In this document: positions 1 through 7,933 of the stretch, in pieces
Layout of the letters: every line of letters starts with the position of its first letter
Position numbering within the stretch: position 1 is the first letter of the stretch
Assembly (NCBI GenBank): GCA_964577215.1
Contig: CAZNYK010000013.1
Coordinates: 1-49,667 of the forward strand
Direction of reading: 5' to 3'
Origin: UBA2329 sp964577215
GTDB taxonomy: Bacteria > Bacteroidota > Bacteroidia > Chitinophagales > Saprospiraceae
DNA length: 49,667 nt
Made by a program: the position numbers and the translations under genes
Notes under the pieces: generated by a model
The model's input: only the letters and a program-made list of their open reading frames with translations
The model's database searches: none
Told to the model about the DNA's origin: nothing

Positions 1-35
1 CTATGCCCTATGCTCTATGCCCTACCCCAACACCC
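1..35 (-). repeat. Heptamer tandem array after ggt
   Basis: Read on the minus strand, the bases after the ggt stop codon are degenerate copies of the 7-mer GGGCATA. The same motif in the same relation to a stop codon ends the window at 49643-49667. The arrays resemble the short tandemly repeated repetitive (STRR) heptamers known from cyanobacteria. Both window ends fall in such arrays, so they may mark where assembly stopped. Confidence 0.75.
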
Positions 36-1745
36 TCATTCCCCCTCCGCATCGTCATCGGGATTCCGGGGATCCCCTACCCCGATGAGCTTGCCGTTGG
101 GCAACCGCCGAATGGCTTTGATCACGGCCATGTACTTGACCGGTTGCAACTGGTGGCCTTTTTCTTCCAGTGCCATGCGCACTTCCGGAGACAGGGCGTC
201 TTGTTCCACTAATATCTGATCGGGCAGCCATTGGTGGTGGAAACGGCCGGCGTTAACGGCAGATTCCAAATCGAGATGGAACTCCACCACGTTGAGCAGC
301 ACCTGGAATACCGCTGTGATGATGGTGGAGCCTCCGGGCGCGCCGAGTACCATGAAGAGCTTGCCGTCTTTTTCTACAATGGTCGGCGTCATCGAACTCA
401 GCATGCGCTTGCCGGGCTGTATGGCGTTGGCTTCGTTGCCTACCAAGCCGAACTGGTTGGGTACGCCGGGCTTCACACTGAAATCATCCATTTCGTTGTT
501 GAGGAAAAAACCGCCGCCGCCCACTACTACCTTGCATCCGTAGTTGGAGTTGAGCGTGGTGGTGACAGATACGGCATTGCCATCGGCATCAACGATAGAG
601 GTATGCTCTGTTTCAAAAGTTTCTTTGGCGAGTTGGAATTTTCCGGCGCCAACGCTCGCGCTGGGCGTCGATTTGTCTAAGCGAAAATCAGCCATGCGCT
701 GATTGAGATACCCGGTTTCGAGCAAACTGTCAATAGGCACGCGATAAAAGTCTGAATCTCCGAGATATTCGGCGCGGTCGGCATAGGCTCGGCGCATGGC
801 CTCCGCCATGATATGCACAGCTTCCGGGGACTGGAAGCCGTATTTCCCCAAGCCGTGCGGCTCCACCATGTGCAGCATTTGCAGCAAGGCAACCCCTCCA
901 CTGGAGGAAGGCGGCATGGAGATTACCTGGTAATTTTTATACCGCCCCCTGACTGGCGTTCGCCACTGCGCCCGGTAGCGCTTCAAGTCTTCATGGCTGA
1001 CAATACCATTGCCGCGTTGCATTTCCTGTACGATGAGGTCGGCAGTTTTTCCCTCGTAGAAACCGGGTTCGCCCTGGTTGCGAATGCGGATAAGCACGGC
1101 GGCAAGTTCTTTCTGTACCAAACGGTCGCCGGCTTTCCAATTGGCTTTTACAAACGCGTTGGGACGGGTATTGTATTTTTTGAAAGCTTCCTGGAAAGAA
1201 TTTAAACGGGCGGCTTCTCCTTCCGAGATAGCGAAGCCTTTTTTGGCCAGCTCTATGGCGGGGCTGATAAGCGTCTTTAAATCCAATCGTCCATATTTCC
1301 GATGCGCTTCTACAAGTCCTGCCACCGTGCCCGGTACGCCTGCGGCGAGGTGTCCATCCTGGCTCAGGCGGGGAACCACGTTGCCTAAGGAGTCTAAATA
1401 CATATCCCGGTGGGCGGCCATGGGAGCTTTCTCACGGTAGTCCAACGCATCGGCCTGCCCATCTTTGTGGCGAATGACCATGAATCCGCCGCCGCCGAGG
1501 TTGCCCGCACGGGGATACACCACCGCCATGGCAAATTGCACCGCCACGGCGGCATCCACTGCGTTGCCGCCGTGGCGCAAAATATCCACGCCTACGGCGG
1601 ATGCCAGCGGGTGCGGCGCTACCACCATGCCGCGTTCGCTCTCCGCTGTTTTGGTAGCTATATAGCCGGCGCCGAAGGCCGGCTTCTGGGCATGGACTAC
1701 CTGGACGAACAAAAAGAAAAGCAGGAAAAGACGGGCGACTCTCAT
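36..1745 (-). CDS. ggt: Gamma-glutamyltransferase, secreted
   Basis: Gamma-glutamyl transpeptidase (Ntn hydrolase family) cleaves glutathione and other gamma-glutamyl compounds in the periplasm and transfers the glutamyl group to water or amino acids. With a GTG at 1754 as residue 1, the family landmarks are: Arg107 in LDYREKAP for substrate carboxylate binding, the self-cleavage nucleophile Thr382 in ETEHTSIVD, the paired serines in MLSSMTP (451-457), and the glycine loop GAPGGS (471-476). Length is normal for one precursor that splits into large and small subunits. I prefer the ATG at 1745, three codons inside the longer GTG frame, because it gives a clean signal peptide ending near HAQ. 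It is a single minus-strand gene. Its last codons run straight into a heptamer repeat. Confidence 0.95.
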   Translation of the reverse strand: MRVARLFLLFFLFVQVVHAQKPAFGAGYIATKTAESERGMVVAPHPLASAVGVDILRHGGNAVDAAVAVQFAMAVVYPRAGNLGGGGFMVIRHKDGQADALDYREKAPMAAHRDMYLDSLGNVVPRLSQDGHLAAGVPGTVAGLVEAHRKYGRLDLKTLISPAIELAKKGFAISEGEAARLNSFQEAFKKYNTRPNAFVKANWKAGDRLVQKELAAVLIRIRNQGEPGFYEGKTADLIVQEMQRGNGIVSHEDLKRYRAQWRTPVRGRYKNYQVISMPPSSSGGVALLQMLHMVEPHGLGKYGFQSPEAVHIMAEAMRRAYADRAEYLGDSDFYRVPIDSLLETGYLNQRMADFRLDKSTPSASVGAGKFQLAKETFETEHTSIVDADGNAVSVTTTLNSNYGCKVVVGGGGFFLNNEMDDFSVKPGVPNQFGLVGNEANAIQPGKRMLSSMTPTIVEKDGKLFMVLGAPGGSTIITAVFQVLLNVVEFHLDLESAVNAGRFHHQWLPDQILVEQDALSPEVRMALEEKGHQLQPVKYMAVIKAIRRLPNGKLIGVGDPRNPDDDAEGE

Positions 1746-1831
1746 TTTTGGCACGGTTGTTGATCTTATTACATCGTAATTGACACGAAGATCGAAATTT
1801 GTTAAAGATATAAAAAGGGAGATGATTTGTT

Positions 1832-1859
1832 GAGCGCCTTCTATTTCGGGAAGGCGCTC
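1832..1859. terminator. Perfect 10-bp hairpin between PIN gene and ggt
   Basis: GAGCGCCTTC at 1832-1841 pairs perfectly with GAAGGCGCTC at 1850-1859 around an 8-nt loop. It lies just past the PIN gene stop and before ggt. A T-rich stretch follows on the plus strand, while the minus-strand side is only weakly T-rich. It is probably an intrinsic terminator insulating ggt, but the minus-strand version is not classical. Confidence 0.55.
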
Positions 1860-1869
1860 TATTTTTCTC

Positions 1870-2298
1870 CTATAGTTTTTCTAAAGTTTCCAAAAACACA
1901 TCCATTGTGACGATTTGCGTTTTGCCAAACTCTTTTATCACCAGCAAGTCGCTGTCTCCGGTCACTAAATAATCCGCCGACCCATCTGCTGCAATAGATA
2001 GTAGGAAATTATCCTTAACGTCCCGACTCAGATTGACAGTAGTTAACGATTCCACGGCAGTAAGTTTTTCTGCAACCAACTTGATGAACCGGTAAACCTG
2101 GTCAGGACGGATAAGTTTTTCGAATTTCTTTCGGAAAATGACCCGCTCATATTCATCGAGCAACCTCTGGCAGAATAGTATTTCCAATCTATTATCAATC
2201 AATAGGCTATATAGCCTACGTCTGGATTTCCTGTTAATTGTTGCACTAATATACCAGTTGGTATCCAGGACTACTTTAAGGCGTTTGCTGAGCGCCAT
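1870..2298 (-). CDS. PIN-domain toxin (putative ribonuclease)
   Basis: A 142-residue PIN domain of the kind annotated as a toxin-antitoxin toxin component of the PIN family. The metal-binding acidic residues are visible: Asp12 in VVLDTN, Glu49 near LLDEYER, Asp96 in RDVKDNFLL, and Asp115/Asp117 in TGDSDLL. Members of this fold are Mg-dependent RNases; the actual RNA target cannot be read from the sequence. The start overlaps the end of the small upstream gene (2276-2509) by 23 bp, the usual layout of an antitoxin-toxin pair. The region is clearly more AT-rich than glnS and ggt around it, which suggests later acquisition. Confidence 0.85.
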   Translation of the reverse strand: MALSKRLKVVLDTNWYISATINRKSRRRLYSLLIDNRLEILFCQRLLDEYERVIFRKKFEKLIRPDQVYRFIKLVAEKLTAVESLTTVNLSRDVKDNFLLSIAADGSADYLVTGDSDLLVIKEFGKTQIVTMDVFLETLEKL

Positions 2299-2509
2299 AC
2301 CTTACAGCTTTAACTTCAGCCATAATCTCTTCTTCAGTCAATTCATCTGTATCTGGCAACTCATCATCCAGAATGTGCCATCGGGATTCAAAAGTCTGAT
2401 TAGAGATTCGTTCCGCGATGGCGATTTGTTCGTCCTTTGAAAACTGGCCAAATAAGGACAAAAATTCCGCCACGCCCATATTGTTTGTTCCTTCCAATTG
2501 AGTTGCCAT
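2276..2509 (-). CDS. Antitoxin partner of the PIN toxin
   Basis: A 77-residue acidic protein directly upstream of, and overlapping, the PIN gene. The C-terminal part (TEEEIMAEVKAVRYG) matches the short helical tail that recurs in small proteins paired with PIN toxins, where it is thought to wrap the toxin. The N-terminal half contains a helix of the type LSKDEQxxIAERI. I see no clear ribbon-helix-helix or AbrB DNA-binding motif, so autoregulation is an inference from the family. It begins 58 bp after the glnS stop, so the pair may be read from glnS or from its own promoter. The start is the ATG at 2509; a later in-frame Met is possible. Confidence 0.7.
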   Translation of the reverse strand: MATQLEGTNNMGVAEFLSLFGQFSKDEQIAIAERISNQTFESRWHILDDELPDTDELTEEEIMAEVKAVRYGAQQTP

Positions 2510-2567
2510 AACTTTTTCTTTTGACTGGATATGTTTAGAACGGCCGGCTTTTCAAAATAGTTCGCCT

Positions 2568-4232
2568 TCACCCCTTCCACGAATCCTTTAACGATGCCGT
2601 AAGGTTAAACACCGGCTTCTCCGGCGTAGAATCCTGGTCGGCAGAGAAGTAGCCTTTACGAATAAACTGGTACGCCTGCCCCGGTTTCGCATGGCGCAGG
2701 CCCGGCTCGATGAGCGCATCGGGTATGACCTGGAGCGATTCAGGGTTAACAAACTCCATAAAGTCCTTGTCATCGTGGCCCGTTGGGGCCGGGTCTGTGA
2801 ACAGGCGATCATAGAGACGCACCTCGGCATGGGCGGCATGGGCGGCGGAAACCCAGTGCAGTGTCCCTTTAGCCTTCAAGCCGGAAGTGTCTGATCCACT
2901 GCGACTTTCGGGGAAGTAGCTGCAGTGGATTTCCGTCACTTTACCGGTAGCTTCGTCTTTCACAAAATTGTCGCATTGTATGATGTAGGCGCTCTTGAGG
3001 CGCACCATTTGGCCGGGCGCAAGGCGGAAGAACTTCTTGGAAGGCTCCTCCATAAAGTCTTCGCGCTCGATGTACAGCTCGCCGGAGAAAGGAACCTGCC
3101 GGGAACCGCCTTCCGGGTCTTCCGGGTTATTTTCCACTTCCATGAATTCCACCTGCCCGGCGGGGTAATTGGCAATGACCAATTTGACCGGGTCGAGCAC
3201 AGCCATGACGCGCAGTGCAACGCGGTTGAGCACCTCGCGCACACAGTGTTCCAGCAATTCTATTTCGATCACGTTGTCGCGGCGGGCTACGCCGGTACGG
3301 CTGCAAAACTCGCGGATGGCTTCGGCGGGATATCCCCGGCGGCGCATACCGGCAATAGTGGGCATGCGGGGGTCGTCCCAGCCGGTGACGTAGCCTTCAT
3401 TGACGAGCTTGAGCAGGCGGCGCTTGCTGGTGATCATGTACGATACGTTCATGCGGGCAAACTCAATCTGCCGGGAGGGGAATATCTCCAACTTTTCGAT
3501 GAACCAATCGTACAATGGCCGGTGGTGAATGAACTCCAGCGAGCAAAGGGAATGCGTGATGCCCTCGATAGAGTCAGACTGCCCGTGCGCGAAGTCGTAC
3601 ATGGGGTAAATCACCCACTCGTCGCCGGTGCGGTGGTGGTGGTCGCGTTTGATGCGATACAGCACCGGGTCGCGCATATGCATATTGGGCGAACTCATAT
3701 CCACCCTGGCGCGCAGCACGTGGGAGCCGTCCGGTAATTCACCGGCTTTCATGCGTTGGAACAAGTCGAGGTTTTCCTCTATGCTGCGGTTGCGATAGGG
3801 GCTTTCCGTACCGGGAACATTGGGCGTGCCTTTTTGGGCGGCGATCTCCTCCGGCGTCGAGTCGTCCACATAGGCAAGGCCTTTGCGAATGAGTTTCAAT
3901 GCGAACTCGTACAGTTGCTGGAAGTAATCCGAGGCGTAAAACTCCCGGTCTTCCCAGTCGTAGCCCAGCCAGTGAATGTCGGACTTGATGTTGTCCACAT
4001 ATTCCGTTTCTTCCGTGGTGGGGTTGGTATCGTCAAAGCGGAGGTTGGTTTTGCCGCCGTATTTCTTGGCCAACTCAAAGTTGATCCAAATGGCCTTGCA
4101 ATGGCCGATGTGGAGGTATCCATTAGGCTCGGGCGGGAAGCGCGTGTGAATGCGGCCTGCGTGCTTGCCGTTGCGGATGTCTTCCTCAATGATCTCTTCG
4201 ATGAAATTCAGCGGTTCTTTTTTCTCTTCCAT
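2568..4232 (-). CDS. glnS: Glutamine--tRNA ligase
   Basis: Class I glutaminyl-tRNA synthetase, charging tRNA-Gln with glutamine in the cytosol. The product is 554 residues, the same length as the E. coli enzyme. The HIGH signature is at 41-44 after PPEPNGYL. The second ATP-binding loop, the KMSKS equivalent, is SKRR at about 269-272. A two-barrel anticodon-binding region follows, with the family motif HWVSAAHAAHAEVRLYDRLF near the C terminus. A direct glnS implies at least partial independence from the Asp/Glu-tRNA amidotransferase route for Gln-tRNA. It lies directly downstream of argS on the same strand, separated only by a scaffold gap. Confidence 0.97.
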   Translation of the reverse strand: MEEKKEPLNFIEEIIEEDIRNGKHAGRIHTRFPPEPNGYLHIGHCKAIWINFELAKKYGGKTNLRFDDTNPTTEETEYVDNIKSDIHWLGYDWEDREFYASDYFQQLYEFALKLIRKGLAYVDDSTPEEIAAQKGTPNVPGTESPYRNRSIEENLDLFQRMKAGELPDGSHVLRARVDMSSPNMHMRDPVLYRIKRDHHHRTGDEWVIYPMYDFAHGQSDSIEGITHSLCSLEFIHHRPLYDWFIEKLEIFPSRQIEFARMNVSYMITSKRRLLKLVNEGYVTGWDDPRMPTIAGMRRRGYPAEAIREFCSRTGVARRDNVIEIELLEHCVREVLNRVALRVMAVLDPVKLVIANYPAGQVEFMEVENNPEDPEGGSRQVPFSGELYIEREDFMEEPSKKFFRLAPGQMVRLKSAYIIQCDNFVKDEATGKVTEIHCSYFPESRSGSDTSGLKAKGTLHWVSAAHAAHAEVRLYDRLFTDPAPTGHDDKDFMEFVNPESLQVIPDALIEPGLRHAKPGQAYQFIRKGYFSADQDSTPEKPVFNLTASLKDSWKG

Positions 4233-4256
4233 AATTCCACAGTTTTAGAAGTGGTT

Positions 4257-4356
4257 NNNNNNNNNNNNNNNNNNNNNNNNNNNNNNNNNNNNNNNNNNNN
4301 NNNNNNNNNNNNNNNNNNNNNNNNNNNNNNNNNNNNNNNNNNNNNNNNNNNNNNNN
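4257..4356. other. Scaffold gap (100 N) at the 3' end of argS
   Basis: Exactly 100 N, the conventional size for a gap of unknown length. It removes the last codons of argS and the argS-glnS junction. The bases on the argS side end in MPE followed by AA(N), consistent with a normal PEKM-type ArgS C terminus. I see no duplicated flank here, unlike the gap at 33028. Confidence 0.95.
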
Positions 4357-6200
4357 TTCTCCGGCATCTCAATCCCCAGGACATCCATCCCCGTTTTCAA
4401 CACATGACTTACCATACGGGCCAGCTTGAGGCGAAAGGCTTTAGCGGCCTCATTTTCAGCGCGCAAGATAGAGTGGTCGTGGTAGAATTTGTGGAATGAC
4501 TTGGCCAGGTTGTAAGCATAGCCTGCCACATGGGAGGGATCGTAATCCGATGCGGCGCGGGCTATGATGGCCGGGAATTCATACAATGCGCGCAGCAGTT
4601 CCTTCTCCTGTTCTTCCAGGGTAGTGTATGATGCCGATGCAGGCAGTTGGATACTTTCCTCCTCGGCCTTGCGCAACACAGAGCGTATGCGCACGTAGGC
4701 ATTTTGGATGTAAGGCCCGGTTTGCCCCTGCAAGTCCACCGATTCTTTGGGATCGAACACCATTCGCTTCTTGGGCTGCACCTTGATGATGTGGAACTTG
4801 AGCGCCGCCAGGCCGATCTTCCGGACAATTGCTTCCTGCTCTTCAGCAGACAGATCGGCCAGCGTGCCGCGCTCCTGCGAACCGGCGCGCGCTTCGGCAA
4901 TGACCTCTGCGATGAGGTCGTCGGCATCTACTACGGTGCCTTCGCGGGATTTCATCTTGCCGGTGGGCAGATCGACCATGCCGTAGGCCAAGTGATACAA
5001 GCCGCCGGCGTAGGGTTCCTGCATTTTTTTGAGCACCTCGAACAATGCCTGGAAGTGGTAATTCTGCTCGTCGGCCACCACATACACCATGCGGGAGATG
5101 CCGAAGTCGTCGTAGCGCAGGCGAGCTGTGCCCAAATCCTGGGTGATATAGACCGAAGTGCCGTCGCGGCGCTGCAACACCTTTTGATCCATGCCCACGT
5201 CTTCGAGGTTGACCCATACTGAGCCGTCATCCTGCCGGTAAAAGATGCCTTTTGTCAAGCCCTCTTCTACCATGTCCTTGCCGAGCAGGTAGGTGTCGGA
5301 TTCGTAGTAGTATTTGTCAAAGGAGACCCCGATAGTGGCGAAAGTCTCTTCGAAGCCCTGGTAAACCCAGTCGTTCATGCGCTTCCAAAGGGCGAGTGTT
5401 TCTGCATCGCCGGATTCCCAGCGGCGCAGCATTACGGCGGCTTCGCGGCCCAGGGCGCTGTATTCGTTGAAGTAGCGGTCTTTGTAGTCTTTGAAAAACT
5501 GCTCCCGGCTTTGGCCTTCCTTGGCGCCGGCTTCATACACTGCTGCGGCGGCATCCGTTTCCTGCCAGGCAAGGTATTCTTCGCGAAAGCGCTTCTCGAA
5601 CTCCACGTAGTAGTCTCCTACGAAGTGATCGCTCTTGATGCCGGCGGATTCCGGCGTGGCGCTGCCGGCAAATTTCTGCCATGCCAGCATGCTCTTGCAG
5701 ATGGCGATGCCGCGGTCGTTGATGATCTGTACGCGCACCACTTCGTAGCCGGCGGCTTCCAAAATTTTGGAGGTGCTCCATCCCAGCAGGATATTGCGCA
5801 CATGGCCTAAATGCAAGGGCTTGTTGGTATTGGGCGAGCAGTATTCCACCATCACCTTTTCGCCGGTGGAGGGGTGGCGACCGTAATCCTCGCGGGGCCA
5901 GGCCTCTTCCAGGAAACCGGCCCATACCTTATCTGCGAGCACGAGGTTGAGAAAGCCCTTCACCACGTTGAAGCCGGCAATGGCGGGTAGATTGGACTGG
6001 AGGTATTCGCCTAATTCCTGCCCGATTGCGTCGGGGGCTTTTTTCACCCACTTGGTGAAAGGAAAGACGACGATGGTATAGTCGCCCTCGAATTCCTTGC
6101 GCGTAGGCGTGAGGGTGATGTCAGACGGCTTGATACTTTGGCCGTAGAGCGCCGATGCCCCGCGGGCGGCAGCTTCCTGTATGGTTTGAATGATGTTCAT
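4357..6200 (-). CDS. argS: Arginine--tRNA ligase, 3' end in scaffold gap
   Basis: Class I arginyl-tRNA synthetase. The N-terminal Arg-tRNA additional domain (about 1-110) is followed by HLGH at 130-133 in KPLHLGHVRN. The KMSKS-like loop GKMKSREGT comes at about residue 410, and the DALR anticodon-binding domain ends the protein (YAYNLAKSFHKFYHDHSIL). About 614 residues are visible and the family is near 590-650, so only a few residues should be missing. The three residues readable on the far side of the gap before a stop (NHF) are not trustworthy. A TACCTTTG box at 6229-6236 and the ATG at 6200 give a short leader. Confidence 0.96.
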
Positions 6201-6228
6201 TTGATGAAGCGCTTTTTCAGCGAAGGGG

Positions 6229-6236
6229 CAAAGGTA
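6229..6236 (-). promoter_or_regulatory. Candidate promoter -7 box of argS
   Basis: Minus strand TACCTTTG is an exact match to the Bacteroidota -7 consensus TAnnTTTG, 28 nt before the argS ATG. The -33 position falls inside the REP-like repeat and has no clear TTTG. Confidence 0.5.
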
Positions 6237-6238
6237 AG

Positions 6239-6328
6239 AAGTACCTGCGACTTCAGTCGCCGAATAAGTAAAAAGTACCTGCGACTTCAGTCGCCGATGG
6301 CAGGCCGGCGACTGAAGTCGCAGGTACT
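6239..6328. repeat. REP-like element: two direct and one inverted copy
   Basis: A 25-bp unit with core GTACCTGCGACTTCAGTCGC occurs directly at 6239-6263 and 6273-6297, and inverted at 6306-6328. Copies two and three form a perfect 23-bp stem with a 9-nt loop. Each unit also holds its own small dyad, GCGACTtcAGTCGC. It lies between the NUDIX stop and the argS promoter. It could terminate the NUDIX transcript or be a mobile REP. A diverged relative is at 11334-11386. Confidence 0.85.
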
Positions 6329-6345
6329 GACGCCGGTGCTATGGA

Positions 6346-6891
6346 TCAGAAAAAAAACAGCAGCAAGGCCGTGATCATGTGCGGGTGCTGGAATTTGCCT
6401 TCCAATAAAGCAGCTTTCACCTCTGCCAGGGGCATGAGTACCAGTTCAACGGCCTCGCCGTCGTCCAATTGAAGGCTTTCCGTCGGTCGGGCGTCGCGCA
6501 ACACCCAGTGATGGATGTAGCTGTCCATAAAAACCGGGTTGGAAGGCACCTTGCCGAGGTATTCCCAATTGCTGCCGGTATAGCCGGTTTCCTCGGCCAA
6601 TTCGCGGGCGGCAGCGGCCTGCAGGTCTTCGCCGGCTTCTACCAAGCCGCCGGGAATTTCCAGCGTATCCTGCCTTATGCCGAAGCGGTATTGCTTCACC
6701 AAGACCATCTGCCCATCCGGCGTGATGGCGATGACGTTGGCAGAATCGCGCCCTTCGAGGATGACCATGCGCTCTTCGGCGCCGTTGCGGGGGTTGCGCA
6801 TCCAGTCGTAACGCACCTGGAAGAGTTTGATGTGCGGGCCGGGTTCGGAGCGGATTAATTGCCAGGAATCTGCAGTTTGATCTTCTTTCAT
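6346..6891 (-). CDS. NUDIX hydrolase, ADP-ribose pyrophosphatase-like
   Basis: A NUDIX-family nucleoside diphosphate hydrolase. The NUDIX box is perfect: G-x5-E-x7-RE-L-x-EE-x-G in GGLVEAGEDLQ...RELAEETGY, which binds Mg and carries out catalysis. The upstream part (VIAITPDGQMVLVKQYRFG) and the downstream SPGF-like region (PSNPVFMDSYIHHW) fit the ADP-ribose/sugar-nucleotide pyrophosphatase group better than MutT, but the substrate cannot be fixed from sequence. A longer frame exists from a TTG at 6918. I chose the ATG at 6891 because CACCTTTG, one mismatch from the -7 consensus, lies at 6916-6923. The C terminus is an unusual hydrophobic run, ALLLFFF. Confidence 0.9.
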   Translation of the reverse strand: MKEDQTADSWQLIRSEPGPHIKLFQVRYDWMRNPRNGAEERMVILEGRDSANVIAITPDGQMVLVKQYRFGIRQDTLEIPGGLVEAGEDLQAAAARELAEETGYTGSNWEYLGKVPSNPVFMDSYIHHWVLRDARPTESLQLDDGEAVELVLMPLAEVKAALLEGKFQHPHMITALLLFFF

Positions 6892-6930
6892 GTTGTCAAG
6901 GATGATAAACCGGCGCAAAGGTGTTACTTT

Positions 6931-7821
6931 TCAATCATACGATTTCACAATATTCGCCGTAGCGATCACCTCGGCCCGTTTGCCTACGATGACATTGCCC
7001 ACCACGCCTGCGGCGATGACCATCATAGCGATTGCATTCGCCGCCGTCACGTGTTCCTGGAAGAGCAACACCCCAAAAAATACCGCATATAATACGCCGA
7101 GAAAGTTGAGGCTGGAGGCAATGCCCAATTGCTCGGTTTGCAGCGCTTTGGTGAGATTTATCTGTCCCAATTGGGTGAGCAGCCCTATGCCGAGCAGCAT
7201 CCCCCAATCCCAGCCCTGCGGCATCCTGAAATCAAATGTAGTGAACGCCGCACCGGCAAGCGTGCCCACCAACTGGAAATGCAGCACCACCACCACGGGG
7301 TGTTCCTTGCCCTTGAGGTTGCGCACAAACATGTACGCCAGGCCGGAAAACAGCGCCGAGCCGATGCCCAGCAACAGGTAAGCCGGCGAAATGCGCGGAT
7401 CGAAACCCTGAAGTACTGCTACGCCTGCCAGCGACATAGCGATGAACACCCACTGCACCGGCTTCAGTTTTTCTTTGAGGAACCACGCGCCCAGGATGGC
7501 CGAAAACACCGGCGAGGTATAAGCCAGCGTCACAGCGCTCGCGAAAGGTATCTTCTTGAGCGTGACAAAAAACAGGAACAAAGCCGTAGTGCCGCAAATG
7601 CCGCGCAGCGCCAATTGCAGGCGGTTGTCGCCCAGCCAATGCACCCCGGCCCGCTGCAGCAGGTACAGGCAGATGAGCAAAGAAACCAGGCAGCGAAAGA
7701 ACACCAATTCCATAGGCGGGATGCCTGGCAGCAGCTTCACTAACAGGTTCATGGTAGAAAAGCTCAACACCGCGATGAGCATGTGGCGGATGCCTTTGGA
7801 GAAGATGCCTTTGGTTTGCAT
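6931..7821 (-). CDS. EamA/DMT-family transporter
   Basis: A ten-segment inner-membrane protein of the drug/metabolite transporter superfamily, built of two EamA repeats (about 10-140 and 150-290). Typical phrases are visible: PPMELVFFRCLVSL in the first half, AYTSPVFSAILGAWFLKE at the end of the first repeat, and LNFLGVLYAVFFGVLLFQE in the second. Members export amino acids, nucleotide precursors or other metabolites; no substrate is implied here. An upstream in-frame extension to 7875 is encoded by low-complexity GTTGTTG-type sequence. I therefore start at the ATG at 7821 (MQTKGIFSKG), giving 296 residues. Confidence 0.9.
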   Translation of the reverse strand: MQTKGIFSKGIRHMLIAVLSFSTMNLLVKLLPGIPPMELVFFRCLVSLLICLYLLQRAGVHWLGDNRLQLALRGICGTTALFLFFVTLKKIPFASAVTLAYTSPVFSAILGAWFLKEKLKPVQWVFIAMSLAGVAVLQGFDPRISPAYLLLGIGSALFSGLAYMFVRNLKGKEHPVVVVLHFQLVGTLAGAAFTTFDFRMPQGWDWGMLLGIGLLTQLGQINLTKALQTEQLGIASSLNFLGVLYAVFFGVLLFQEHVTAANAIAMMVIAAGVVGNVIVGKRAEVIATANIVKSYD

Positions 7822-7827
7822 TGGCTC

Positions 7828-7855
7828 GTTGTTGGTTGTCCGTTGTTGGTTCGTT
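7828..7855 (-). repeat. Heptamer array between treS and the EamA gene
   Basis: Four consecutive 7-mers (plus strand GTTGTTG, GTTGTCC, GTTGTTG, GTTCGTT) lie between the stop of the trehalose synthase gene and the start of the EamA gene. On the coding strand they read CAACAAC and GGACAAC. They make a spurious N-terminal extension of the EamA frame. Confidence 0.65.
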
Positions 7856-7933
7856 TTGTGGAATACGAGGGACAAATAGGACGATACAGGCCATTACCCC
7901 CCAGACACTCGTGTCGGGGCCCTATTTGCCCCG

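Noticed and set aside
3..219. Short frames at the window start (MPYALCP...)
   Set aside because: They are heptamer-array translations antisense to ggt; the same artefact appears at the window end.
2925..3737. A 270-residue open frame opposite glnS
   Set aside because: Antisense shadow of a conserved synthetase; no motif or promoter.
4245..4256. C-terminal NHF of ArgS
   Set aside because: It is read across a gap of unknown length, and the frame is arbitrary.
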